From NCBI GenBank assembly GCA_019096065.1, contig JAGUCH010000002.1, positions 10,986,501 to 11,050,500 on the forward strand: a stretch of DNA of 64,000 nucleotides, in the 5' to 3' direction. The stretch is from Paracyclopina nana (taxonomy: Eukaryota; Arthropoda; Copepoda; Cyclopoida; Cyclopettidae). A program made the position numbers and the translations under genes. Numbering within the stretch: position 1 is the stretch's first letter; each line of letters starts with the position of its first letter. Of the stretch, positions 1 to 10,391 are shown one piece after another. The notes beneath the pieces were generated by a model. It ran no database searches and was not told the origin of the DNA. It saw nothing but the letters and a program-made list of their open reading frames with translations.

Positions 1-452
1 AAATCCAGGCACTGCAATTGGAAGCTTGTCTCACTGATGCTTTACCCTTACAAAGCATTTTTGCAAATTGCAGTGCATCGCACTTATATACTACATGTGA
101 AGCATGAGCATAAAGCGGATGATTTACTCATCAAGCAAATTGCTGAAGGATGCTGCTTAGGATGCAGCAATCGTGCACTCAACGTGGACGAGTGGAAAGG
201 AAAAACCCGATCAAGTAGTTTACCTCTAAGCTGGGGACGACATGGTCAAAATGGTTTAGGGTGGCACTGTCTGGCCGCTGAGCAGCCAAATCAGCAACTT
301 TTTTAAGAGTGACGAGCACAACCAACTAAAATGGAAGAAGAAAACAAAAAGGGATGCAGTAGTTGAGTGCGTACTTTATGTGGACACATAGTAAAATAAA
401 ATATATAAAAAACTGCAAACAAGTGTGTACGATCACCGAATTGCAGACTTAC
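1..452. other. left-edge region, no assigned gene
   Basis: An open + strand frame runs from the left edge to 306 but shows no recognisable domain. The reverse strand does not show the carrier repeats expected as the next exon of the SCaMC gene. A splice donor on the reverse strand at 452-447 (GTAAGT) closes SCaMC exon 3, so most of this stretch is probably SCaMC intron. Confidence 0.5.
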
Positions 453-3344
453 CGTGTTGTGCCTCCACGAGTTGATGATATCGGTCAGCTCTGAGCTGGG
501 ATGAAAGAGCAGGTAATCTCTCCATTCCTCGAAGGTGATATCGAGTGTTTGATCTTTGACATTTATCCTGGAAGAAGAGGTTCATTGTAGAGCGATCCGC
601 AGGAGGCGCGAGCTTCGCGATCGAGCGCATGCAGGCGCGCTAAAGTCGTTGTACATAGCACATATAAGCGATGACGCAGGCACTACATACTATATGCTCC
701 AGTAGTAGTACATGTGCACACGAGACTGCTGCATCTCTCTGGCAGTTGACATCGAGATGATGATTGGCCTGTTAGCATCCGGTCTCGCATGAAGGTTGCC
801 ATTATCACGACGACGTCTTGGCCAGCATGAGCAAGAGGAGTGGCGAGGACAGCGTGTTCCCCATCAAGATGACATGGGCATGGCCCACCAAGTCCACCGT
901 GCTAGGTGACTGCGCCGCTGCTGCAGAAATCAGGCTCAAGGCCGTCAAAAGGGTAATCATATGAATAATGGCCTCAGAGCCGCGCGCTGCTTTCAATTTC
1001 AACGCCATCACACGCCGCAGGCTGCCAAAACACTCAAGAAGAGTGTGGAGGATTCTATGAGGACGTCATCTCGCAACAAGAACGAGGATCTGGAGATTCG
1101 CAAAAAACGCAGCACCGAGTTCGTTTTGGGGGAAAATGTGGCCGCCGCGGTCCACTCGCTCACCGCTGACGGCAAAATCAACGAGCATTGCTCCACACTC
1201 AACACAGTCATGGAGCGCTATGCCAACTTTGAAAAAACCATCGGACACATGCTGGCGGCCAACGAGCTCGAAATTGCCACATTTTTGGCCAGTGACACAC
1301 CCTTATCCAAGCTCCTCAACGACGACATACCCGCCGTCAATGCGGCCAAAAAGGACCTCGACTTGCTCACCAAGTAAAACATAAGCATCATATTAATCAA
1401 CATTCATCAATTATGCAGGTGTGACATTTTTCAGGAAGCTAATGAACGCAAAGAGTGCGCTGGATAAGGAATTGAAAAAGTTGACAAAGCTCATCGTTGA
1501 AAACGGTAATTGGCCAAAAGTCGACTTTGAACACGATACAAATAGCATTTAATCAAAATTGGCAACAAGCTATTTTACGCATCCAAGTGATAAAGTTTTC
1601 GCATTCTAGCCAACAGGAAAGAGGATGAGGAGCAAGACACCGAAAATATCAAACTGCAAGAGGAAAAAACTAGGAAGCTGACCATGGAAGTTGAGCAGTT
1701 GGAGAAGGAATTCACTTTGGAGCAGGACAAGCTTACCATCTTACTGCTAACCCTTGTGTCGAGAGAAAACCGATACGCAGGCTCCGTCATGGAGTTGATG
1801 CGAATCAAGAAGCAGTTCTACGCGAATGCCTATAGCACGATCGCAGCCGAGTTGCCCAACATTGAGCGGCTTTTGCAAGAGACCAAGCTAAGGCCTATGT
1901 TTGGCGAGCCCCTGGAAGACCACTTGACAGCCATTGAACGCAGCATAGCATTTCCTATCTCTTTGGCCGTGAATTTTCTACGGCAAAGCGGCCTTAACGA
2001 CGAGGGGCTTTTCCGCATTCCCACAAAGCAAATTAAACTAGACAAACTGAAGGCATTCATGGATTCAAAGACACCCATCATCGAGCTACTACAGGTGCGT
2101 TCCTATCCAAGCTGAACACTTGTTCAGCCTTATACATTTTCTTCGTTTTGAAAAAATCTGCAACATGCTAGGACATTTTTTAAAGCACGCGTTCTCTTCC
2201 TCTACCAGGACTGTGATGCACATTTTTATGCAGCTTTGCTAAAAAGCTACCTTCGAGAGCTCCCAGTACCTTTGCTAGGCAGGAAACAAGAGCATGTGCA
2301 CGACCGATGGATAGCTGTGCCCCAACTGCTATCGGTGCAGGAACAGATACGAGAGATTAGGTACATCCTGAAGGAAGAGCTCCCAGCGCCTGTCGTCTTG
2401 AACATTCAGTACATGATAAAATTTCTCTCCGAGCTGACGCGAAAAAGCACGACAAACAAGATGACACCGCATAACTTGGGCATCGTATTGGGTCCCACGC
2501 TCTTGTGGAGAAACAGCGGCGGAGCCATCGGCGAACAGACAAACATTGAAAAAGTCATCAAGGTCGTGTCAGTACTGGTCGAACGCTACTCGGACATCTT
2601 CCCCGTGGACATCTCTTGGGGACAATTCGACGACGAGGCAAGCGAGATAGTTAGAAACATATGCGCACCTATCGATCCGGAGGAATCGACGACTCCAGGC
2701 CTAGATCGCCAAACGTGTGGAGAGGTGGCTTCACGTGGCGGCGGCGGCAATAAGAAAAACAATTTCCGAGCTAAGTTGCTATCCAAGATCAACTCCACGT
2801 TCGAAAGCAGCGATAACTCATCTTCGCTAGCAGTCGGTGCAGCGCACCACACGACGACTACGACTTCCAGCAAGGAGAACTCGCCTTTCTAGCTGTTAAA
2901 CAAACAAACAAAACGATTTACCTTTGCAATAAAAGCCTGGCTTCGTTTTCTGTGATCACTATCCCGAGCTTCTTGAACGCAGACACCACCTCCAAAGTGT
3001 TGATTTTTCCATCTTTGTTCTCGTCGAGCGAGGAAAACACGATTTTCAGCTGCTGCTCGTGGTCGCTCAGATATCCAACAAATTCACTGAGATCGAGGTC
3101 ACCACTTTTACTCACGTCGGACTTACGCATAAACTCCTGGCGGACAAAGCTGCTAGATTGTCTTCAAGCTAAAAAAAATATTGCTGCTTACCCATATTTG
3201 TTCTTCGGTGATGTGGTAGTAACCCATTCGTTGGAGCCCCTCAGCTAACTCACGGACATCGATGCGACCATCGCCATTTGCATCGAGTCGATGAAATAGC
3301 CGCTCTAGTCGATGGACTTCGGCCTCGGCAAGGATTTCGTCCAT
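453..3344 (-). CDS. SLC25A24-like: calcium-binding mitochondrial carrier (SCaMC type), 5' part
   Basis: Amino-terminal part of an EF-hand-regulated mitochondrial ATP-Mg/phosphate carrier of the inner membrane (SLC25A23/24/25 group). Three exons read leftward: 3344-3192, 3136-2922 and 567-453. Their phases (0, then 2) join cleanly and give 161 residues. Exon 1 holds the EF-hand loop DANGDGRIDVRE. Exon 2 holds DVSKSGDLDLSE and DENKDGKINTLE. Exon 3 holds a degenerate fourth hand followed by EEWRDYLLFHP and WRHNT, the block that precedes the carrier repeats in this family. The carrier domain is not in the window, so the gene runs off the left edge. Intron 1 is 55 bp. Intron 2 is 2,354 bp and contains a RhoGAP gene on the other strand. 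The family is confident; which paralogue is not. Confidence 0.88.
961..2892 (+). CDS. ARHGAP17-like: BAR domain RhoGAP (ARHGAP17/RICH-ARHGAP44-SH3BP1 type), 5' end unresolved
   Basis: Rho-family GTPase-activating protein that would act at membranes and the cortical actin network. Exons: (961)-1373, 1435-1505, 1610-2094 and 2209-2892. Phases 2, 1 and 0 agree at every junction. The first part (KKRSTEFVLGENV through coiled-coil residues near 280) aligns with the BAR domain of RICH1. It is followed by FGEPLEDHL, a GAP-domain start with arginine-finger context GLFRI, then LKSYLRELPVPLL, NKMTPHNLGIVLGPTLLW and a basic, Ser-rich tail. From ATG 961 the product is 550 residues. The BAR amino terminus seems short by about 30 residues, so an upstream first exon probably exists; I could not place it between 568 and 960. 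The whole visible gene lies in SCaMC intron 2, antisense to it. The proline-rich tail of vertebrate RICH1 is absent. Confidence 0.87.
2928..2933 (+). terminator. poly(A) signal of the RhoGAP gene
   Basis: AATAAA lies 36 bp after the RhoGAP stop codon. It falls inside SCaMC exon 2 on the opposite strand, so the two transcripts should overlap at this point. Confidence 0.55.
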
Positions 3345-3997
3345 GTTTGCCCTTTCGAATATCGGCGACTAACTCGACCTATCTCTGCATTTCTAAAGGC
3401 TGCCCATTTCAATAGTTAACTGTCATTATTTAGTGTTATTGTTTTCATCGACAAAAATGAATGATCGAAAGTAGGTCTAGCAGGTCACGTGCTCACTTCG
3501 CACCCTCCAAATACCGTTTTGTGAGCGTATTTACGCATGATAAAGGTTGAGATACCGTACTCAATGATGATTGAGGTTAAGTTTTTGTATCGTTACTTAT
3601 GAGATCTGCTTTTTAAGCGTAGAAAGCTGTCCACGGTTGCCTTAAAATTACACGATCAGCTGTATTCAGCCATTGAAGATAAGCTGAAGAAAGCAAAGGT
3701 TGCGCGAATTTATTAGTGAAAAGCTATCTAACTTTTCTCAGGCAACATAAATTCTAATTCGGACGCTGTCTGCCCATCGACTATTTCTGATTTTTTAAGT
3801 CTAGCGCTCATTATTCTCAAAGAAGTTAGTTTGATTATGCATTGTAAAATTCAACGGCTATTAAGCAATATTTTATGTGTTGCCGAACACACAGATTGGG
3901 ATCGAGCTTAAAATCAAGTTATTCTTGTTGTTACTTGATAGTTGAGCCAGTTACAAAAAAGTCGCTCAAAAGTCAAAGCATTGAGGAATTGTTTCAT
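3345..3997. promoter_or_regulatory. divergent intergenic region between SCaMC and Mff
   Basis: 650 bp between two outward-facing genes, so presumably a shared promoter region. No TATA box or known site could be assigned. The + strand end contains a likely Mff 5' exon with donor CATG|GTTTGT at 4000/4001. Confidence 0.4.
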
Positions 3998-4052
3998 TCA
4001 TGGTTTGTTTACTTTTTGCTGTGCTGAGCACTTTTTGAGCTCATTTTTGCAG

Positions 4053-5013
4053 ATGACTGACAACACAGACGCGTTCGTGGACACGCGATTTTCCACCGAA
4101 ATCAACAACCGAATGAGGGTGCCAGACAGAATTATGGTGGCGGGAGATTCTCAGACAAGGTCTCCAACTTTTATGGGCGTCAACGGCCCCTCCGAGCCTC
4201 GCATGAGGAATTATGCTAAGGAGACTTTTGACATGAAAGTCCCAGACAGAATCCTCGTGGCTGGTGGAAATCGCCACATCGGTGCCAAGAGTACTCCATT
4301 TGAGATGCAATTAGAAAATGCAGTCCTACCGCCAACTAGAGATCACGTAAATATTGTTTTTTTTTAATCACAGATTGACTGGTAGGAGAAATCGTACCCT
4401 TGATGATTTTCAACATGACGAATGTCAACTTTATATTATCGACCAGGTTGATGCTTTGGCTAAAAAAATTCCCGAGTTGCGAATTCAACCACCATTCTGT
4501 GTTTAGTGTAATTTAGGATTAACCAACAATTTTCTTTAGGTCAGAGTGTACACACCGCCACGATCCATTAAGTTGGACGAGCTCAACAATTTTCCCAGCA
4601 CCATTCAATCTGATGAAGAAGGTAACGAAGAAACGGAGGAAGACAGTGATGAACCGAGGCAGGTGCTGCAAGAACACAACAGTAGACTGAGCTCCGGAAC
4701 GCCTAAACGAGGCAACGGAAAAGCCGTTCCAAGGAGCACAAGCGTAGAGTCAGGGTCTTTTAACTATGGCAGTCGGTATGCCAGCGATCCCTCGATGTCA
4801 ATGATGGAGACCATTCACGGGGGTGTCAGCCATAACATGAACCCATGGGAAGAGATCCAAATTGTGCGAAGGCAAATTGCCAAGCTTAATCACCGATTGA
4901 TGGCGGTAGAGCTGGAAAACCAACAGCAGCAGCAACGAGAAATGATTCTTTCAGTTCTCGTATCCTGCTACTTCGTTGGAAAGTTTTTCATGTGGCTTAA
5001 TAGGTCACACTAA
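4053..5013 (+). CDS. Mff: mitochondrial fission factor
   Basis: Tail-anchored outer mitochondrial and peroxisomal membrane receptor that recruits the dynamin Drp1 for fission (fly Tango11). Exons 4053-4346 and 4540-5013 join in phase 0 to give 255 residues. The two short conserved repeats that in vertebrate Mff take part in Drp1 recruitment are visible as RMRVPDRIMVAG and MKVPDRILVAG. They are followed by an acidic, Ser-rich linker, a short coiled coil (IVRRQIAKLNHRLMAVELEN) and a carboxy-terminal membrane anchor (MILSVLVSCYFVGKFFMWL) with a basic end. ATG 4053 sits directly after an acceptor AG. A 52-bp intron from 4001 would add an in-frame ATG at 3998, giving one more Met, so the start is uncertain by one codon. 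The gene converges on the fucosyltransferase, with 60 bp between stop codons. Confidence 0.9.
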
Positions 5014-5073
5014 GCTTTTGTTGTTCTAAAAGAGTTTTTCTTGTATCACGACAATAACATTCGATCAGCTTAA

Positions 5074-6631
5074 TTAGCTCATTAGCAATTTGGGTGACTT
5101 GCAAATACCGTTGGCGTTCCAGTACTTATGGAACACAGGGTATTTGGTCGGTTTAACACCACCACTTTTGAGCTTGTGCAGGTAGCTGCATAAATCACAG
5201 AAAGACCTCCATTGAGTCTCGGGTAGGCCCATGACTTCATAGTGACTCTTCCACCAAAAGTAAGAATTATACTCTGCTGGGTTCTGCTTGAGCTCGGCTA
5301 AATATTGTCCCAGCTCTTTCAAGCCCTTAAAGTCCTCAACATGTATAAAGGAATGGGGTGGAGCAATCTGTTGCGATGATTAGCTTACAAAAATGGAAGA
5401 AATGTCTCAAAGTAATCACCTTTTCATAGTCTCTCCTAGAAGTTCCACCGTACACAATTGGTATCACGCCAGCGTTCATTGCGAGGTAAAATTTCTCGGT
5501 GATGTAATCTTTGCAGAGAGCGTTCTCAAACGAGAGATAAAACTTGTATTTCCGTAGCACTTTCTCGTAGAGCTTCTGTCGGTTCTCCAGAGTTGCATCT
5601 GAAAACCAAAATGGATAGGGGGCTTGATTAGCCGCGTTTTTATTTGCCTACCAGCATCCTTGGAAGTTTCTGGAGGAAGTTTGTGTTCTCGATCGCCACA
5701 TTTACCATAAATGTCAAGGGTTAGACTAGAAAGCTCTCCGAGCTGATTGGCCAAAACTTCTCTTTTTGAATTAGTTTTGCAATGGGAAACCATCCATGCC
5801 TATTGAAGAATTATTCTAAATGTTCCTTAATGAAAGCAGCATAGTTTACAATATCGTGCGTCCTCTCTGAATCAATTTCACTGCTGAATGCCTCATCTTT
5901 GGGGAAAGGCAGCCATTCCCCATTTTTTATCGCATTTTCCGCCTCTTCACTAGTTGGAACTATTAATCCAAACCTATTTTGCACAGTGCTGTCTCTTCTG
6001 TAAGTCATAGTGACGTTGAACACTTCATTGTATGCTGGGTTCAGCATAGGATAAGTGCCCCTGTTTTAAATAGGTACTTTCGTCATTATTACCGATGAAA
6101 AAAACTTTGCTACCTGGGGGATTCTTTATTAAAGAAAATAACCACAGGCCAGCCGTTTGTGCGAAGGTTCTTCCAATCGACGAAGGTTTGCTTTTCGATG
6201 TCGTTAATTGCATGACCGTGCACTAATATGGCATCAGCAAGTTGTGCTTCGTTTTTGTCCAAAGTTATGTGGCAATTTGAACACGAGCAGTTGTGCTTCA
6301 CAAATCCTTAGTGAGCAAAAGCAAGAAGGATTTGAATACGTAAATCAACATTGGCGTTAGTTTATGACTTACCCGAGTTCCCTAATCCTAAGCCAAAATC
6401 AGGCCATGTCCAATAAGAGTTCCAAGCCAATATTTTAACTTCCTCAGATTTGCAAGAAAAATGACCTGACCCTCCATTTGACCCAGGAGTTGTAGTATCA
6501 AGAGCTTCAAGGGGTGAGGTAATATCGGGAAGGTCTATTCCACTTTGGGCAAATATGGTTATGAGAGCAATTAGTAGGGCGAGTATGACTAAAGATGCAC
6601 ATCGAATTTTCATGCTTGAAATTCGATGCAT
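5074..6631 (-). CDS. alpha-1,3-fucosyltransferase, GT10 family
   Basis: Golgi type II membrane glycosyltransferase that moves fucose from GDP-fucose to N-glycan core or antenna GlcNAc. Six exons: 6631-6373, 6306-6114, 6060-5850, 5799-5652, 5598-5420 and 5367-5074. All phases agree, giving 427 residues, a usual length. A signal anchor (CASLVILALLIALITIFA) lies near residues 11-28 and is followed by a stem. Then come the family motifs: MTYRRDS, AWMVSHC near the start of the nucleotide-binding half, IYGKCG, and the GT10 signature YKFYLSFENALCKDYITEKF, followed by GVIPIVYGG. Introns are 50-70 bp. The third intron (5849-5800) has a slightly weak donor but restores the frame exactly at AWMVSH. Core alpha-1,3 (FucTA-like) and antenna activity cannot be told apart from sequence alone. 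Confidence 0.92.
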
Positions 6632-6789
6632 TTTCTTGCTAATACTTCATTACTACATTAGGTATGACTTGAATAGCGTTCATTGATGGAGGTTTCACTA
6701 ATAAAATCGGTAAGTACCTTGTTACCGTGTACAAGGCAAAATTTCGACTGTAACCTGGGTGAAATGTAGCATATTTGCTTTAAGCTAAA
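6632..6789. promoter_or_regulatory. divergent intergenic region, fucosyltransferase / poly-Asn gene
   Basis: Only 158 bp separate the two start codons on opposite strands, so the promoters must overlap unless the poly-Asn gene starts in an upstream exon. No specific element was recognised. Confidence 0.35.
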
Positions 6790-8762
6790 ATGCAACGCGC
6801 TTCAGTGCGCAGCAAGACATGTACCGTAAACTTAGCTGTCAAAATGGCCCTTGTATTTAGAGACCAACTTGGTGTTTGGAGACCGAATTTTAATGCCATT
6901 CGTAATGACTTAATGGCTGGTCTCAGTGAAGCAAGGTCCTCAAAGTGCACCATGCCTCCCTCTGAAGGCTTTAATTTGTTCAACTTTATGTCTTTTGTTG
7001 CTCTCACAGCGCAACTTATCGTCAGTACATCCAACACAGGTAAGTCTCAATAATTGTTAAAAAAAGGTATTAGCTGAACTTAATTCTAACTGCCTTACTT
7101 AAATTCATTTCCGACTTCTTTAGCTAACAATGTTATCAATATTAATCTATCTTATTTGTTAAACGCTCGTTAATTGTTCCCTGATGGTCATTTCACTCTT
7201 TCAGCAAACAACAACAACAATAATAACAACAACAACAACAATAACGATAACAACAATAATGCGAATACCAACATGTAAGTTGATATTGCTATTTACGTAT
7301 ATGTATGCTCCTGCCAGGCCTCACAGTATTGTGGCCCAACCAGAAATTCTGGGCCCTCATACGGCAAAAAAACCCTCAGTGAAACTTATACGTTTTATCA
7401 ACATTGAGTTCAAGTCGTTATGTAACATTAACTGCCTTGACACCTTGGTAAAATCGAAAATACGAATTTTCCGTGTCACATTCGATTTTCCTCAATTTTT
7501 TTTCATAGGTGGTACGGAAGTTAATGTTACATAACGACATAAACTCAACCTGGGTGAAACGAAGGAGTGCTAACACGTTACAATAACTTTCAGAAAACTT
7601 GGGAAAATTTCTGGTTGGGGGTCTCAAATCTAACGTATATATGAATTCGCCCACCCTAAATTGTAAACACTTTTTTTTCAGAAAGATATTTCATAAGGAT
7701 TTTCATAAGTGCATGGGCAAATCTCCCTTCCGGAGTATTTTAGAGGCTAGCATATCAAATGAAGAAAGCTAGATATTAGATTTTTATAAGTAGTCATTCC
7801 CATAAATAACCTTTGAAAAATTAAAGTAAAAGGAGCAAGAGGTTTTTTTACTATGTTATGGGAAGCGCCAGGCCGGGACTTTAAAATTACTTCCCAATGA
7901 ACCTTTGGGACATGGGCATTCAGAAAATATTCATAATTTTGTCTGGGTTAGGCTACTCCTCATGATAATTTGCACTCATAATTTCAGGGAAATCGTGCTT
8001 CTAAGACCCACCTTTAAATTAAAAAAAGAAGAAAAAGTCATATTTATGACATTTTGCTAGAATGCTGCTTTCACGAGGTATCTGCTTTTTATAATTTAAT
8101 TGTTTTTTAGTCTGTGTTGCTTTTAATAATTGGAGAGATGAGTACACTCAGTAAATTCTTTGCTAACATAACTGCTTACCCCTAAAACTTTCAATTTCAG
8201 CGGGGGTCCATGAAACAATATTTTTCAAAAAACTAATGGCTATTGCTGTTTTTTGAAATCATGTGTAGAAATGCGCGCCGAAAATTGATTTAACTAAATA
8301 TGTCCTTTTAAAGCAAGAGTTAAGAAGGTTTTCAAAAAGATATGTGGTCAGTAGAATTAATCAAAGTTCGGAAAAATCACCCCATACTGTGCTCACATTG
8401 TTCTCATTCAAAAGCTAAGACTTTTCACACTATGCAGGTTTGTTATCATGATCATGAATATGAATGCAAATAATGTCGGAGGAAGGAGATTTACAAGAGG
8501 CGGGCGAAACCATCCGAGTTTTGCAGAAGAAAAGTGCATTTGTGAGCAGCCTTTTAACAGCAATAAGCCATCAATCATGGATCAGATTAAAAGTGCTCTT
8601 GCTTCATCATTGAGAGACTTAACTGGGTACAGCTGGAAAACAGCTTACAACAATGGCTCTTGGGGAAACCGAATTATGGCCTTAATGCTTTCAATATGCT
8701 TAGGCAACCGAGAAAATCTTACGGAGGAACAAATGAAAAAGCTTATTATAAGCTCAGTTTAA
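6790..8762 (+). CDS. poly-asparagine protein of unknown function
   Basis: Three exons, 6790-7039, 7205-7274 and 8438-8762, join in phases 1 and 2 to give 214 residues. The protein has a hydrophobic stretch (FNLFNFMSFVALTAQLIV), then a run of about twelve Asn interrupted by Asp in exon 2. After that comes an Asn/Met-rich segment ending in GGRRFTRGGRN, a possible dibasic processing zone. The carboxy-terminal domain has two Cys (CIC), and its segments MDQIKSALASSLRDLTG and SLCLG-like helices look amphipathic. I associate this layout, a hydrophobic segment before an (N)n run, with uncharacterised arthropod proteins; function is unknown. ATG 6790 or 6844 could start it. Neither gives a classical signal peptide, so an upstream exon is possible. 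Intron 2 (1,163 bp) hosts repeat elements. The poly(A) signal is at 8803. Confidence 0.75.
7335..7619. mobile_element. 285-bp imperfect hairpin (MITE-like) in intron 2 of the poly-Asn gene
   Basis: Outer ends are exact inverted repeats (CCCAACCAGAAATT at 7335-7348, its complement at 7606-7619). The arms stay recognisable inward, with GTAACATTAACT at about 7420 facing its complement at about 7520. No coding potential and no clear target duplication. Confidence 0.65.
7861..7990. repeat. dispersed repeat copy, shared with SLC36 intron 5
   Basis: The stretch around AATGAACCTTTGGGAC and the following CAGAAAA...GGGTTAGG matches 36912-37012 in the SLC36 intron, in the same order. It is a non-coding interspersed repeat. 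Confidence 0.5.
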
Positions 8763-8802
8763 AGTAACCATAAAAATAGATTTTTCTATTTCTCTAACTA
8801 CT

Positions 8803-8808
8803 AATAAA
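8803..8808 (+). terminator. poly(A) signal of the poly-Asn gene
   Basis: AATAAA lies 41 bp after the stop codon. The COQ3 stop, on the other strand, begins 19 bp further on, so the two transcripts probably overlap tail to tail. Confidence 0.6.
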
Positions 8809-8826
8809 CCTCTTTGCCATTCAAAA

Positions 8827-9585
8827 TCACATTTTCACAGCATGAAGCGCATAGTTAATGGCTGTGTCAGGAAACCAGGTCCATTTGTTCACGCCCGGAA
8901 CGTACAACATACCATGGACCAATCTCACGTGACAATTAGCATCCTCGCTCATTTTGATCAGCTCTTCAGGAGTGATGAACTTATTCCAATCGTGCGTTCC
9001 AGTTGGCAACAGTCTTAACACGTATTCTGCAGCAATGATGGCTCCAAGCCATGACCTGGTGGTACGATTTATAGTTGTGAAAAACAATGATCCTCCTGGG
9101 GCAACTAGTTGGGAGCAGATAGACACGAACCCAGAGGGATCTTCAACGTGTTCAATCACTTCAGAGGCCACAACAGCATCAAAAGGCTCTTTAATGTGGT
9201 TGGCTAAGAAGTCTTCGGCGCTGATGGGCATATACCTGATGCGATCTTTTATGATGGGATCTAGAGAAGCGTGGCTCTTGGCAATTTCAATGTTGGCCTC
9301 GCAAGGATCGAGGCCAACGACAGAGGCTCCCAGTCTGGCGAGGGCTTCGCTTAGAATACCACCCCCACATCCAATGTCAGCAATTTTGAGGCCTTTAAGG
9401 GGCGTATCACTCTTGGTGGTGTGGCCTAGCTTTGCAAGGCCGTCGGTAACTAAAGGGACACGGACGCTGTTCATGGAATGAAGGCCACATGCAGGCCCAT
9501 TCAAGTTCCACCAATCACTAGCAATAGCTTCAAACTTTTTCACTTCCTCTCTGCTGACAGTTGACACAAATCTTCGGCCGGCCAT
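8827..9585 (-). CDS. COQ3: ubiquinone biosynthesis O-methyltransferase, mitochondrial
   Basis: SAM-dependent enzyme that carries out both O-methylations of the benzoquinone ring in coenzyme Q synthesis, in the mitochondrial matrix. Single coding exon, 252 residues. ATG 9585 (MAGRRFVSTVS) is the first ATG of the open frame and leaves a short basic amphipathic presequence. The family block FEAIASDWWNLNGP is followed by the class I methyltransferase motif I DIGCGGGILSEALARLG, then VVGLDP, VVASEVIEHVEDP and FFTTINRT, all typical of UbiG/COQ3. GTHDWNKFITPEEL matches the family carboxy-terminal region. Fungal and vertebrate proteins have longer presequences. Divergent from the ERG28 gene and convergent with the poly-Asn gene. 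Confidence 0.94.
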   Translation of the reverse strand: MAGRRFVSTVSREEVKKFEAIASDWWNLNGPACGLHSMNSVRVPLVTDGLAKLGHTTKSDTPLKGLKIADIGCGGGILSEALARLGASVVGLDPCEANIEIAKSHASLDPIIKDRIRYMPISAEDFLANHIKEPFDAVVASEVIEHVEDPSGFVSICSQLVAPGGSLFFTTINRTTRSWLGAIIAAEYVLRLLPTGTHDWNKFITPEELIKMSEDANCHVRLVHGMLYVPGVNKWTWFPDTAINYALHAVKM

Positions 9586-10357
9586 TTCGCAAGAATTTGT
9601 TAATTCTTGTAACGTACTAGTCAAAAAGATCGAAATGGAAACAAACGAAAGGAACGGATCGTAATAAATCTTATGCAACTAAATTAGTTATTTTGTGAAG
9701 GTTAGATGGGAATACATTATTCAAACCTTTTCCACAAATAATTGCTCTCAACAAAACAATTTGAAGAAAATACATCAAAATAAAAATAAGAAATTCAAAA
9801 TGGAAGTTAGTGGCAAATTCTTTACACCGAAATTTCAATGTAAGCCTTAAATTGGTAGTAGCAGTATACTACAAAGTTTGTTCAAGAAGTTTGGGGCGTT
9901 CTTCAGGGAGAGTGTCTAAGTTTTTTTTCTGCAGAACACTTTTTCAAATAGATCGATCAATGTCACGTTGCTTATAATATTCAAGACAATTGCAATTTGT
10001 TTTTTGGCACGATTGCGAGACAAAAAGAAGATCGAAATCAACCTTAAGTGAGACCGAGGTTTGAATCGGCATGTCACTCTCACTCTTCGTCTGACATTCA
10101 CCCCGACAAAATAGGAATATTGTGAGAAAATTCCCAGGGCCGGAAAACGGAATAGTCGTTGCAGATTTTGAATCTAGATTGTGATTGGGTCACAAACTTG
10201 TCTTCGCTCTGGTAAGCTGTAAAACTCTGAAGTTTGAGTTTTGCTCTGCTCCCTTCTTTTCATTGGCTTCAGCTGAAAATCCATCATTATTTTTGAATTT
10301 GTTGCAGATGTCATTCCCTCTTGTTGGCCTGATGCTGGCACGCAAGCAGCCTCGGGG
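9586..10357. promoter_or_regulatory. divergent region COQ3 / ERG28 with a 5'UTR intron
   Basis: Contains a likely 96-bp 5'UTR intron of the ERG28 gene (donor GTAAGC at 10212, acceptor TTGTTGCAG ending 10307). The rest shows no gene. No TATA or other defined element recognised. Confidence 0.45.
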
Positions 10358-10391
10358 ATGGACGTTCTCTTCGCAATCCGCGGCCTTTTGA
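10308..10391 (+). other. upstream ORF overlapping the ERG28 start
   Basis: ATG at 10308 directly follows the proposed 5'UTR acceptor and opens a 27-codon frame (MSFPLVGLML...). It ends past, and out of frame with, the ERG28 ATG at 10358. If the intron is used, ERG28 must be reached by leaky scanning or from another start site. Confidence 0.35.

Noticed and set aside
37-306. 89-codon + frame open to the left edge
   Set aside because: Considered as the end of a transposase or another gene; no motif supports it.
805-1011. Reverse-strand frame with a signal-peptide-like start (MITLLTALSLISAAAAQ)
   Set aside because: Short, within the SCaMC intron, no splice or poly(A) context, and it overlaps the start of the RhoGAP exon.
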